The position numbers and the translations under genes are program-made. A stretch of DNA of 64,000 nucleotides from Rothia sp. HMSC078H08 (GTDB lineage Bacteria; Actinomycetota; Actinomycetes; Actinomycetales; Micrococcaceae), in NCBI RefSeq assembly GCF_001808955.1, contig NZ_KV795243.1, forward strand, positions 1-64,000. Reading direction: 5' to 3'. Positions within the stretch are counted from its first letter, which is position 1. Each line of letters opens with the position of its first letter. Below, in pieces: positions 6,239 through 15,036 of this stretch. The notes under the pieces were generated by a model, which ran no database searches, had not been told where the DNA came from, and saw only the letters and a program-made list of their open reading frames with translations.

Positions 6239-9124
6239 CACGATCTTGCCGGCGGCACCGCGCTCCATCTCCGAGAAGGAGTGGTTCACGAACGTGTACG
6301 TGCCAGACTCTAGGAACTGCATCTCCACGAAGCCGCCCTGAGCGGGCGCCAAATCGAGTGCCTGGCTGTGGCCGTCACGGCTACCGAATGCGTCCGCGCC
6401 GCGGCGCATCAGGTAGCCGCCCTCCTTGTAGACCGTGTCGAATTGCGAACCGACCACGTGGAAGCTCGTGCCGTGGTTCGGGCCCGCAGCCATTACCCAA
6501 ACACGGATACGCTCGCCCTTCTTCACCTGCAGCGGCTTCGCCTTGTACTGGGTTGCGTGGCCGTTGAACATGGTCAGCGTGGGGGTGCCCGCCGCAATCA
6601 GCTCCGGCGAGTTCTCCGCCAGCTTGTTACCGTCGGAGGCGGTCTTGCCGGTGTCGTGCAGGTACGCCTCGCCCTGAACCATCACGTACTCATGATCGAC
6701 CGGGTCAAGGTCCGCCGGGTCAATGATGACCGCGCCGTACATGCCCTGGGTCATGTGCAGGCTCAGCGGGGCGGTGCCGCAGTGGTACAGCCAGATACCG
6801 GCACCCTTCGCCTCAAAACGGTAGACGAGACGCTCACCGGGGGCGATGGTCTTCATCGTGTTATCGGGGGACACCATGCCCGCGTGGAAGTCCAGCGAGT
6901 GGCCCATCGTGCCGTTATTGATGAGTGTAATTTCAAAAATGTCGCCGACCTTGCCGCGCAGAATCGGTGCCATGTTCTGCCCGTTGAACGTCCACATGTG
7001 AACGGTCACGCCGGGCGCCACCTCGCGGTCGACTTCCTCAACTTCCAGGGTGACCTTGCGGACGGTCTTGCCGTTCACCTGCGTGGCGGTGTTCGGTGCC
7101 GGGATGTTCGGGTCGCGGTACTTGTAGCCGCTGCCGGGCGCTGCGGACATGTCAATCCTGCTGTTCGCAACGGTCATGAGGGTCGGGGTGCTACCCGACG
7201 CCGCGTGGTTGTGGGTGCCCGCAGAACCGTGGTTGTGGCCGCCCTGCGCCACCTGGTTTGCGGAGGCGCCGGTCGCCTTCACCTTAAACACCATGCCCAG
7301 GGAGCGGTGGCCCGCTACGGAGCAGTAGGCTTCCTGGTCGGCGCTGATGATGCCGGCGTCGACGGTTTTCGTTTCGCCGGGGTTGATGGTGCCGGTGGTT
7401 GCGCCGTTGTCGAAGGTCAGGTCGTGGGTCATGCTCTGGTCGTCGTTGGTGACCTCGACGACCAGGCGGTTACCTGCGGGGACCTCCACCTCGGCGGGGG
7501 TGAAACGGTAGTTGCTGGTCGCCTTCACCTGCACGGTGGTGGTCTGACCGGTTGCAGCCACGGAACCTGCCGAGGAGAACGACGGCAGGTTCAGCGCGGA
7601 CGGGTTCACGGCGAAGCCCAGCAGGAACGCCATGGCAACCGCCAACGCCGCCTGGAAGCTCTGCTTGGCATGCGGGACGGGCTCCGGGGTGAGCGCCTCC
7701 TGGTTGAAGACGGGCTTCTCGCCGCGGGCGCGTGCTGCCATCATTTCCTTGCGGGTATTCACGGACGCCTTCACGCCGCGCACCATCAGCGGAATGAACG
7801 CCATGAGCGCCAACGCACCCACGATAGCGACGGCAATCTTAATGGACTGGCCCACCATGGAGCTGGGCATCATGAAGATGAGCAGCGCCAGGTTCACGGC
7901 GGTCACGCGGGCAGCAGCAAAACGGCTGAACTCCTTGTTGGAGGCGCGAACCACCGCAGGGCCACCGCCCATACGCTGGGGGAGCAGGTAGCTCATCGCG
8001 CCGAGCAGCAGCTGCAGCAGGAAGCCGACCACAAAGATGGGGGTCACGGCGCGCATGTCCAGCTGCGCGAAGGGGACGGTCGCCACCAGGTAGGCGGTCG
8101 CTGCTACACCAACAATCAGCCAGAGGAAGCCCATACCGACGCTCATGGGCGGGTACTCGTTCGGGCGCTTGGTGCGCAGGGTACGCACCATCACCCAGGC
8201 GACAATCAGCAGGGCAACCAGGTAGACGACCAGGCCGGCAGCAGCAAGCGGACGCATCCCAAAAATCGCGCCGATCAGCGACAATACCAGGCCGCCGCAC
8301 ATCAGGTACAGGGCACGCAGACTGTGGGTGAGCGCCTTATCAACCATCTTCGTGCGCAGCATGGTCGGCCAGAACGTCACCAGCGTACCCACCGCGGTAA
8401 TACCGACGAAGCCGAGCACGTTCACTGCCTCGTGCGCGAGCAGGAACTGCGAATGCAGGGTGCCGGACAGGTTCGGGTAGGCAATCATGCCGCCAAACGC
8501 CGCACCGAGAGGCAGCAGCAGCGCCGCAACAATGTAGAAGCGAATGGTCACACCGAACCGCGACGGCAGAGCCTGACGCACCTGCTTCAGCAGGTAGATG
8601 CCGTGCCAGGCGACCATCGAACCGACAATGAGGGCGCCCACCACCGTGGCGGCGTAGAGGCCAGGCACGCTCAGCTGACCGACCATGCCGATCATGAGCA
8701 CGAGAATACCGGCGTTCAGAATGAAGATGCGGCGCACCTGGGTTCCGCGGTGCTCGTCAGGAATCTTGATTTTCATGAGCGCCTCAGTGAAATGCTGAGA
8801 CCAAATCAGAATCGAGTTCGTAATCAGACCGAGGGTGACAATGTGCACCAGCAGCCAGCCGCTATTCGGGATGAACTTATGCAACAGAAGCACGGCGACA
8901 AGGGTAAACATCCAGTGAGAGACCGGCTTGGAGGCGCGACGGTGCCACGTACCGCGACCGGATGCGCGGCGTGCAATCTCTTCGGGGGTGAGGTTCGCGC
9001 CGGGCACATCAGCCGGGCGCGCGCCAATGCTCAGGCCGGAGGAGCCGCCTCCGGAGACGTTTGCGCCTGCGGGCTTGCCGCTCGTGTTCTCACCTTCGGG
9101 TGGGGTGCCGAGATGTTCACTCAC
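6224..9124 (-). CDS. nirK: Copper nitrite reductase fused to membrane and cupredoxin domains
   Basis: A 966-residue enzyme predicted to reduce nitrite to nitric oxide outside the membrane. Residues 1-65 are a disordered cytoplasmic tail. About 70-450 form ten or more membrane segments of NnrS-like character, and 485-510 is a further hydrophobic segment. 530-616 is a blue-copper domain with ligands His567, Cys601, His606, Met611, and 650-966 is the two-cupredoxin NirK core. In the core, type 1 copper ligands are His742, Cys782, His790, Met795; type 2 ligands are His747, His781, His889; the proton-relay Asp is Asp745. The second active-site His of classical NirK seems absent: Lys863 or a neighbour occupies that place. 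The start is GTG. A His/Gly-rich linker (629-641) may handle copper. Denitrification or nitrite detoxification in low oxygen is the expected role. Confidence 0.88.
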   Translation of the reverse strand: MSEHLGTPPEGENTSGKPAGANVSGGGSSGLSIGARPADVPGANLTPEEIARRASGRGTWHRRASKPVSHWMFTLVAVLLLHKFIPNSGWLLVHIVTLGLITNSILIWSQHFTEALMKIKIPDEHRGTQVRRIFILNAGILVLMIGMVGQLSVPGLYAATVVGALIVGSMVAWHGIYLLKQVRQALPSRFGVTIRFYIVAALLLPLGAAFGGMIAYPNLSGTLHSQFLLAHEAVNVLGFVGITAVGTLVTFWPTMLRTKMVDKALTHSLRALYLMCGGLVLSLIGAIFGMRPLAAAGLVVYLVALLIVAWVMVRTLRTKRPNEYPPMSVGMGFLWLIVGVAATAYLVATVPFAQLDMRAVTPIFVVGFLLQLLLGAMSYLLPQRMGGGPAVVRASNKEFSRFAAARVTAVNLALLIFMMPSSMVGQSIKIAVAIVGALALMAFIPLMVRGVKASVNTRKEMMAARARGEKPVFNQEALTPEPVPHAKQSFQAALAVAMAFLLGFAVNPSALNLPSFSSAGSVAATGQTTTVQVKATSNYRFTPAEVEVPAGNRLVVEVTNDDQSMTHDLTFDNGATTGTINPGETKTVDAGIISADQEAYCSVAGHRSLGMVFKVKATGASANQVAQGGHNHGSAGTHNHAASGSTPTLMTVANSRIDMSAAPGSGYKYRDPNIPAPNTATQVNGKTVRKVTLEVEEVDREVAPGVTVHMWTFNGQNMAPILRGKVGDIFEITLINNGTMGHSLDFHAGMVSPDNTMKTIAPGERLVYRFEAKGAGIWLYHCGTAPLSLHMTQGMYGAVIIDPADLDPVDHEYVMVQGEAYLHDTGKTASDGNKLAENSPELIAAGTPTLTMFNGHATQYKAKPLQVKKGERIRVWVMAAGPNHGTSFHVVGSQFDTVYKEGGYLMRRGADAFGSRDGHSQALDLAPAQGGFVEMQFLESGTYTFVNHSFSEMERGAAGKIVVTDR

Positions 9125-9440
9125 GTGATCACTGCTTTCACTGCTGGTTGTTCGTGGACGTCGGTGTGCGGGTCGGCACCCGGTACCCCTGCGGTGGGGT
9201 GGGTGCCAATAAGCCCATTATATTGCCCGGATAGTACCAATTTTGAAGACATGACGTGCATATGAAGGCGGCTCATATCGTGATAGTTGTGCCTGCGCGC
9301 TCGAGCGGTTCTCCCCCTGTGAATCTTCTCTCCAATGCACCCTTCACAGGTGCGCGCGATAAACTATTAGGATTCCAAAATCAGATGCCCGCCCACCCTA
9401 CGCGCGCATCCGCCGGCACCAAGGTAAGGACAAACACCTC
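9125..9440. other. Divergent intergenic region between nirK and the GT87 genes
   Basis: No gene is supported. It carries the nirK promoter on the minus strand and, near 9351-9375, a TTCACA and TATTAG/TAGGAT pair that could be the promoter of the plus-strand GT87 operon. I do not see a clear FNR or NsrR palindrome. Confidence 0.5.
9217..9245 (-). promoter_or_regulatory. nirK promoter
   Basis: A perfect TATAAT on the minus strand (9217-9222) is preceded, 18-19 bp upstream, by TTCAAA/TCAAAA. The transcript would start near 9210, giving an 85-nt leader before the GTG at 9124. Confidence 0.5.
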
Positions 9441-10829
9441 GTGACAAGGACTGACTCCACCACCCCCATCTGGGGAAAAATCGCTATTGTGGCACTCATC
9501 CTCATTGTTGGCGGTGGATACGTCGTCAAAATGCTCACCAACCCCTTCAGCGGTATGGACTTCTCCATTTACCGTCTGGGTGCGATGACCATTTTCGATA
9601 ACGAGGGCTTTACCCAGGACCTATACTCCCCGACCCTGAACGATCACGGCGTGATTAAGCCGCCGTTCACGTACCCGCCGTTCGCGGCGATGCTGTTCTT
9701 GCCGTTCGCTTTTATTCCGCTGGAAGTTGGCAAGGTCATTATGGTGGTCGGTTCGGCTGTGGTGGCGTGGTGGATTTCCACGATCATTTACAACTATGTG
9801 AATGCGCGCGGTCGCGAACTGCCCCTGCAGCAGTACTTTGGTCGTGCGGGCACGATTGCGGTGCTGACTATTCTGGTGGTTTCGGCGGGGCCGTGGCAGC
9901 GCACCCTGGACCTGATTCAGATTAACCCGTTCATTACGGCGCTGATTCTTGCCGATTTTGTGCGCCCGGCGACCCGCGTGCCGCGTGGCGTGCTCATTGG
10001 TATTGCGGGCGGCGTGAAGCTGACCCCGCTCGTGTTTGGCCTGATTCTGCTGGTCCGCCGCGACTGGAAGGGCATTGCGACCCTGGGTGCGACGTTCTTT
10101 GGCACCATCGCGTTGGGCTTCATTCTGATGCCTAAGGACGCGCCGGAGTTCTGGTTCTCTGCGCTGACGAACCCCTCCCGTGTGGGTGGACTGAACTTTG
10201 TGGATAACGTCTCGATTCAGGGTTGGCTGCTGCACTTTGGTCTCTCTGAGAGCGCCGCGAAGCCCGTCTACTACGCCCTGGCGCTGGTCACGATTGGGCT
10301 GACTGCCGCGCTGCTGTACCAGCTGGAACGCCGCGGTGCCGCGCTGGCGCAGGTGGCGGTGACCGCCTCCCTGATGGTGGCGCTGTCGCCGATTAGCTGG
10401 TCGCACCACAACGTGCTGCTGCCCCTGCTGGCTGCCGTGTTCATCATGGATGCGTTCCCCACCTATTTTGCGGTTCAGCCGGCGTGGCTGCGGGTGACAG
10501 CGACCGTGTTCGCGGTGGTTGCCGTGCTGGGCCTGTACCTGTCGCCGATTAGGATTGCGTCCTGGTTCCACGGTAGCGCTGATGGTTTGGAACAGCTGGC
10601 CCCGGGCGCGTTGGCGGTTTCGGCTATTCCCGCGTTCTGCCTATGGGTGACGATGACGCTCTGGTCTGTTGCCGCTCTGAGCGCGCCGGTGCGTGGTGCG
10701 AAGGTTGAGCCCGTGCAGTACGGTTCCGTGCGTAGCGATGCGCCTCTGGGCTGGTGGGGCGCTCGCGCCCTGGTGTCCGAGAGCGCCCAGTCTGTGCGTG
10801 CCGCTGCTTCTCGTGAGGCAACCGCGTGA
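9441..10829 (+). CDS. GT87 family polyprenol-phosphate mannosyltransferase-like membrane protein
   Basis: A 462-residue polytopic membrane protein of the GT87 (DUF2029) family, GT-C fold. Family members use polyprenyl-phosphate-mannose to add alpha-1,2-mannose to lipoglycans outside the membrane. Recognisable blocks are an N-terminal TM helix, the first-loop acidic residue in FSGMDFSIYRLGA, the KPPFTYPPFAA segment, RPATRVPRGVLIGIAGGVK, LTPLVFGLILLVRRDWKG and the late SPISWSHHNVLLPLL motif. Translation starts at GTG 9441 with a purine-rich AAGGTAAGGA upstream. The stop codon overlaps the start of the next GT87 gene by 4 nt, so the two are co-translated. The acceptor is probably a Micrococcaceae lipomannan, which is an inference. 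Confidence 0.87.
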   Translation: MTRTDSTTPIWGKIAIVALILIVGGGYVVKMLTNPFSGMDFSIYRLGAMTIFDNEGFTQDLYSPTLNDHGVIKPPFTYPPFAAMLFLPFAFIPLEVGKVIMVVGSAVVAWWISTIIYNYVNARGRELPLQQYFGRAGTIAVLTILVVSAGPWQRTLDLIQINPFITALILADFVRPATRVPRGVLIGIAGGVKLTPLVFGLILLVRRDWKGIATLGATFFGTIALGFILMPKDAPEFWFSALTNPSRVGGLNFVDNVSIQGWLLHFGLSESAAKPVYYALALVTIGLTAALLYQLERRGAALAQVAVTASLMVALSPISWSHHNVLLPLLAAVFIMDAFPTYFAVQPAWLRVTATVFAVVAVLGLYLSPIRIASWFHGSADGLEQLAPGALAVSAIPAFCLWVTMTLWSVAALSAPVRGAKVEPVQYGSVRSDAPLGWWGARALVSESAQSVRAAASREATA

Positions 10830-12418
10830 GCCGCGACAAGGAGCTAGAAAAGACCCCTGTGAATACTGATAAGAACACCGCGAAGAGCGTAGTGAAGACC
10901 GCGGAGAATACCGAGGCGGTAGCACCTATAATCCCGTGGGCTTCGGCTTCTGTTGCTGAATCCGCGCCGGCTGTTGAGAGCGCTGAGCCCGTTGAGGAGC
11001 CCGCCGCAGAGGCAGCCGCAGCTCCGGCAACCACCGCGGAAAAAGCGGCAAAGGAAGAAGTCGCCGAAGAAACCGCGAAACAGCCCACAAAACCTGCGCG
11101 TCCAGGTTTCTTTGACCGCATCCCCGGCATGCGTAGCGGCGCTCTCTGGGCGCACCTGCTGTTCATCCTGGTTGCCCTCTACGCCTTCGACTACGTGACG
11201 CACGCGGCGGCTGACGATATTTACGTGTACCGCCTGGGTGCGGTCTCCCTCGCGGACGGCCCGGACGGCTACCAGCTGTACACCTTCCGCACGCGCGGCC
11301 TGCCGTTCACCTACCCACCGTTTGCGGCGTTGCTCTTCTACCCGCTCGCGTTCCTCACCGAGCCGCAGAGCATGCTGCTGATTACCGCCATTATTTGCGC
11401 GCTCTGCTACTGGTGCGCGTACCTGTTGTACTCCTACGCGCGTAGCCGCTCGTGGCGTCTGCCGTTGCAGAAGCACCTGGGTCATTGGGGTATGGTGTCG
11501 CTGATTGCGGCGCTGATTTGGATGTGCGGCCCGTGGCGTTTGACCACGCATTTTGGGCAGATTAACGCCATCATTCTGATGCTGATTCTCGCCGATTTTA
11601 TGCGCCCGGCAACCCGCGTTCCGCGCGGTGTGCTGCTGGGTATTGCGGCGGGTATTAAGCTGACCCCGCTCGCGTTCGGTCTGCTGCTGCTCATGCGTAA
11701 GGACTGGAAGGGCATCGCGACCCTGGGTGCCAGCTTCGCTGCGACCGTGGGTATCGGCTTCCTGGTGATCCGTGAGGAGTCGCTGACGTTCTGGTTCCAC
11801 GCGGTGCGTGACACTTCGCGTGTGGGCTGGTTCAGCTACTTCGATAACGTGTCGATTATGGGTACGCTGACCCATGCGGGCCTGCAGCATCACCTGACGG
11901 CTACCGCCCTGTCGGTGGTGCAGGTGGCGTTGACTCTGCTGATTGTGCTGGTCACGGCGGTTCTGCTGATTCCGCTGATTCGTGCCCGCGCGCTCATGGC
12001 GCAGCTGGCGCTGACCGCGTTCATGATGTTGCAGATTTCGCCGATTAGCTGGTCGCACCACAACACCTGGTACCCGCTGATGCTCGCCGCCGTGGTCATG
12101 GAAATCTTCCCGCTCATGTACCAGTGGGTCAGCTCCTTCGTCTTCACGCTGGCTGTTATCTTGGCGACTGCGGCGCTGGTGGGCATGTACATTTCGCCGT
12201 TCTGGATCGTGCTGGCGCTCTCCCCGCACTTCAACGCGGATCAGATTCTGATGGTGCCCGAAGGCTCCCTGGGTCTGATGGCTGGCACCATGCCGTACCA
12301 GCTGATGTACCTGTTTATTCTGGTGACGTTCTTTGTGTACCTGGCGAATCGTCAGCTGGTGGAGCGTGCGGCACGTGCCGCGGGCGCCGAGCTGGCGGAG
12401 GCGAAGTACTCCCGCTAA
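10826..12418 (+). CDS. Second GT87 mannosyltransferase-like membrane protein
   Basis: A 530-residue paralogue of the preceding gene, translationally coupled through a GTGA overlap. It differs by a cytoplasmic extension of about 95 residues rich in Ala, Glu and Lys (AEAAAAPATTAEKAAKEEVAE region), before the first membrane helix. The GT87 blocks are all present: DDIYVYRLGAVSLADG, LPFTYPPFAALLFYPLAF, RPATRVPRGVLLGIAAGIK, LTPLAFGLLLLMRKDWKG and SPISWSHHNTWYPLML. Tandem pairs of this family suggest either two successive sugar additions or a heteromer. The acidic tail could bind a partner; nothing in the sequence tells which. Confidence 0.87.
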   Translation: MSRDKELEKTPVNTDKNTAKSVVKTAENTEAVAPIIPWASASVAESAPAVESAEPVEEPAAEAAAAPATTAEKAAKEEVAEETAKQPTKPARPGFFDRIPGMRSGALWAHLLFILVALYAFDYVTHAAADDIYVYRLGAVSLADGPDGYQLYTFRTRGLPFTYPPFAALLFYPLAFLTEPQSMLLITAIICALCYWCAYLLYSYARSRSWRLPLQKHLGHWGMVSLIAALIWMCGPWRLTTHFGQINAIILMLILADFMRPATRVPRGVLLGIAAGIKLTPLAFGLLLLMRKDWKGIATLGASFAATVGIGFLVIREESLTFWFHAVRDTSRVGWFSYFDNVSIMGTLTHAGLQHHLTATALSVVQVALTLLIVLVTAVLLIPLIRARALMAQLALTAFMMLQISPISWSHHNTWYPLMLAAVVMEIFPLMYQWVSSFVFTLAVILATAALVGMYISPFWIVLALSPHFNADQILMVPEGSLGLMAGTMPYQLMYLFILVTFFVYLANRQLVERAARAAGAELAEAKYSR

Positions 12419-12554
12419 AGAAACCGCCCGCTCACGGCGGCTGCCCGCTCGAGGCGGTCGCTCGCCCGCGGCGGCGGGCGCATCCAGCAGGGCGTAAGCC
12501 CACCGGACAGAACCTCAGAGCATAGCCTCCCGGTATAAAAACCGGCATAAAAAT

Positions 12555-12586
12555 ATCCCCCGCACCTATCACGGGTGCGGGGGATA
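12555..12586. terminator. Terminator between GT87 operon and the repeat-rich protein gene
   Basis: A 12-bp perfect stem (12555-12566 with 12574-12585) and a T-rich tail lie between convergent genes, so it can serve both. The GC-rich stretch 12419-12510 upstream shows imperfect GGCGG and CCGCC repeats only. Confidence 0.75.
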
Positions 12587-12624
12587 CTTTTATACCCAGC
12601 CTGCTGACCTAGTCAGTCACGCTG

Positions 12625-14793
12625 TTAGTTAGTGCCGATGCTCCAAGTAATGTTGGAGTCGGTACGAACCTGCATGTAGCTCTTGTTGCTCTGAACCCAC
12701 TGCATGCTGCTCTTCACGGTCGGAATGGTCGAGGAGAAGAACGGGTCGTTCTTGGTCGCGTTCAGAACGGTGAAGCCGCGGGTGGTCGGGCCGCTGGTCT
12801 GGAACTCCATGGTTGCCTCGGTGCCTTCGTAGGTGAAAGCGTAGTAGTTCATGGTGCTCTGGAACTTCTCACCCTTCTTGTAGTGGGGTGCGGAGTCTGC
12901 GTCGTAGACGCGGATGGTCCACTCGCCCTTACCGGTCAGCTCCAGCTTGCGGGTGGGGGTGGAGTGGCCGCTCGCGTCAATCCATGCGGTGCCCTTGAGC
13001 TCCTTGCCGTCGCGGGTGGAGTCGAGAACGCTCAGACCTGCGGTGATGTTGCCCTTGTCGTCACGGCTGGTGATGAAGGCGTTAACCACACCGTCTGCGG
13101 GCTTGAACTCGTAGTAGAGCAGGCCTGCGGACACATCGCCCTTGATCTTCTCAATGTCGATGGTGTCCTTATTATCGGCGACGGTCTTCTTGTATTCCTT
13201 GAACTCACCCTCGGGCATCTTCGCTTCAGCAGCAGCAACCGGCGCTGCCGAAGAAGCCGAAGCCGCGCTCTCAGATGCGGGCGCTGCGGAAGAAGCCTCA
13301 GAGGATGCCGCCGCGGAGGACGCCTCAGCGGAAGTAGCCGCCGCGCTCGCCGACTCGGAAGAAGCGGAGGCGGGGTTCGAGCCGCCACGCGGAATCAGCA
13401 TGACAATCGCCAGGATGAGAACAATCAGCAGAGCCAGCGCACCACCGATAACACCCCAAATCTTAGTGCCGGAGAACAGACCCTTCTTCTCGGAGTCGTC
13501 CTCGCCCTGACCTGCAGGCTCGGTGACGTAGGGGTTGCTCAGTGCCACGGTTGCCTGGTCCTGATCGGACACCTGACCTGCGTAGGGCTGCTGAGCGTTG
13601 TACGGTTGACCCTGGTAGGGGTTGCCCTGGTACTGACCGCCCTGGACGTTCTGGCCGTCCTGGAAGCCCTGACCCTGGAAACCCTGGCCCTGGTACTGGC
13701 CACCCTGGAAGTTCTGGCCCTGGAAGCCCTCACCCTGGAAACCATCAGCCTGGTTCGGCTGGAAGCCGTTCGGCGCCTGACCCGCCGGGATGAACTGTGC
13801 GTTCTGGCCGGGCTGCATGTTCTGACCGGGCTGTTCCGAGAGGTTCACGGTACGCTCGGACAGGTTGACGGTGCGCTCGGTTTCGGGGGTGTGGAACTCA
13901 ACGAGCGGGGAGCTCTCAATAGTGTGGGGCGCCTCAGCAGCGGGTGCCTCAGCCGCGGGAGCCTCAACGATGGGCTCAGATACCGGTTCAGCTGCCGCCG
14001 GTGCCTCGGGGGCAACCTCGGCGACGGGCTCAACAACAACGGGCTCTGCAACAGGTTCGGAAACGACCGGCTCAGAAGCGGCGGGCTCGGAAACAGCAGG
14101 CTCGGACAGTGCCGGCTCAGCAACCGGAGCCTCAACAACGTGCGCCTCAACGGGCTGCTCGGAAGCAGCCTGCTCAGCAACAACAGGCTCGACAACCGGC
14201 GCTACGGGAGCCTCAGCAGCGGGCTCTGCATCTGCAGGCTCTTCAACTGCGGAAGACTGGGATGCGAGAACCTGCTCGGGCAGAGCGGTGCCGGTCAGCG
14301 GAACCTGAGTCAGGTGACGCATCGGCTTGGGCTCGGAGGACTCCTCAGCGGACTCAGCCTGGGACGCCTCAACGTGGGGCGCCTCTACCTGCTGTGCCTC
14401 AACGTGGGATGCCTCAGCCTGGGGTGCTGCCGCCTCCGGAACCTCGACGACCTGCTCACCTTCGAGCTCAGCGGCGAGCTGCTCCAGGTCAACGTCCTCA
14501 ACGGTCAGCGGTGCTGCAGCTTCGGCGGGCTGCTCAGCCTCAACAGCGGGCTCAGCAACTACAGGCTCAGTAACCTGCTCAGCGGGAGCCGCCTCGGCAG
14601 CGGGCTCCTCGGGAATCAGCGGCTCAATAGTAGCCTCTTCAACCTGAATGGGTTCGGGCTCGGGCTCTTCGACCCACAGCTGCCAGCCTTCAGGAACGGG
14701 ACCCCACGCGGGGTCGGGGCGCCACGTAGGAGTGGGGGCCCATCCAGCAGGAGGAGCGGGCCAGTTGGGCGGCGGATTGAAGACGAGTGCCAT
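12625..14793 (-). CDS. Repeat-rich single-pass membrane protein, unknown function
   Basis: A 722-residue protein not assigned to a family. Residues 1-40 hold a Pro/Trp module (NPPPNWPAPPAGWAPTPTW and WGPVPEGWQLW), reminiscent of the short DUF2510-like PxGW repeats of actinobacteria. About 45-310 is a low-complexity Glu/Pro/Val/Ala region built on EPVV/SEPA units. About 345-400 is a Gln/Gly/Phe repeat of FQGQ and YQGQ units. One TM helix follows (GVIGGALALLIVLILAIVML), then a Ser/Ala linker and a C-terminal domain of about 180 residues that would lie outside. The ATG at 14793 is preceded by GAAAGG; an in-frame start 33 bp upstream lacks one. The architecture suggests a sensor or envelope scaffold. 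Confidence 0.75.
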   Translation of the reverse strand: MALVFNPPPNWPAPPAGWAPTPTWRPDPAWGPVPEGWQLWVEEPEPEPIQVEEATIEPLIPEEPAAEAAPAEQVTEPVVAEPAVEAEQPAEAAAPLTVEDVDLEQLAAELEGEQVVEVPEAAAPQAEASHVEAQQVEAPHVEASQAESAEESSEPKPMRHLTQVPLTGTALPEQVLASQSSAVEEPADAEPAAEAPVAPVVEPVVAEQAASEQPVEAHVVEAPVAEPALSEPAVSEPAASEPVVSEPVAEPVVVEPVAEVAPEAPAAAEPVSEPIVEAPAAEAPAAEAPHTIESSPLVEFHTPETERTVNLSERTVNLSEQPGQNMQPGQNAQFIPAGQAPNGFQPNQADGFQGEGFQGQNFQGGQYQGQGFQGQGFQDGQNVQGGQYQGNPYQGQPYNAQQPYAGQVSDQDQATVALSNPYVTEPAGQGEDDSEKKGLFSGTKIWGVIGGALALLIVLILAIVMLIPRGGSNPASASSESASAAATSAEASSAAASSEASSAAPASESAASASSAAPVAAAEAKMPEGEFKEYKKTVADNKDTIDIEKIKGDVSAGLLYYEFKPADGVVNAFITSRDDKGNITAGLSVLDSTRDGKELKGTAWIDASGHSTPTRKLELTGKGEWTIRVYDADSAPHYKKGEKFQSTMNYYAFTYEGTEATMEFQTSGPTTRGFTVLNATKNDPFFSSTIPTVKSSMQWVQSNKSYMQVRTDSNITWSIGTN

Positions 14794-14906
14794 AAGAAAG
14801 CAGCCTTTCTGGTGCTGAAAAAACACCCCGGAAGAGCGGTCATCAGCGACTATGTATATGAGCGTATTATCGCTACAAATTATGGCATAGGTTCAGAAAA
14901 TGAACC

Positions 14907-14945
14907 CCGTGAATGGTAGGTTTTTAGCCTTATTCACGGCTTTTT
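14907..14945 (+). terminator. Hairpin with T-tract in a divergent promoter region
   Basis: CCGTGAAT (14907-14914) pairs with ATTCACGG (14932-14939), followed by CTTTTTC. A second small hairpin (GTTCAGAAAATGAAC) precedes it. It lies between divergent genes, about 90 bp before the CPBP start, so there is no annotated gene for it to terminate. It may end a small RNA or an attenuated leader. Confidence 0.45.
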
Positions 14946-15023
14946 CAATGGTTTTGGAACATTCCGTATCAATCGGCACTTGAAGGTTTCCGTATGCCCG
15001 GTCACCATCGACCCCGCGGAGGC

Positions 15024-15036
15024 TAGGATTAAAGAA
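15024..15036 (+). promoter_or_regulatory. -10 box of a leaderless promoter
   Basis: TAGGAT (15024-15029) lies exactly 6 nt before the ATG at 15036, and no ribosome-binding site can fit between. The hairpin at 14907-14945 ends 80 bp upstream. Confidence 0.6.

Noticed and set aside
13539..13793. Glu/Pro and Gly/Gln tandem repeats as a possible DNA satellite
   Set aside because: They are in-frame codon repeats of the protein at 12625-14793.
12883..14919. 678-codon frame opposite the repeat-rich protein
   Set aside because: Its Leu/Gly/Ser repeats are the complement of the EPVV and FQGQ repeats; the minus-strand protein has a proper start, a TM helix and a folded C-terminal domain.
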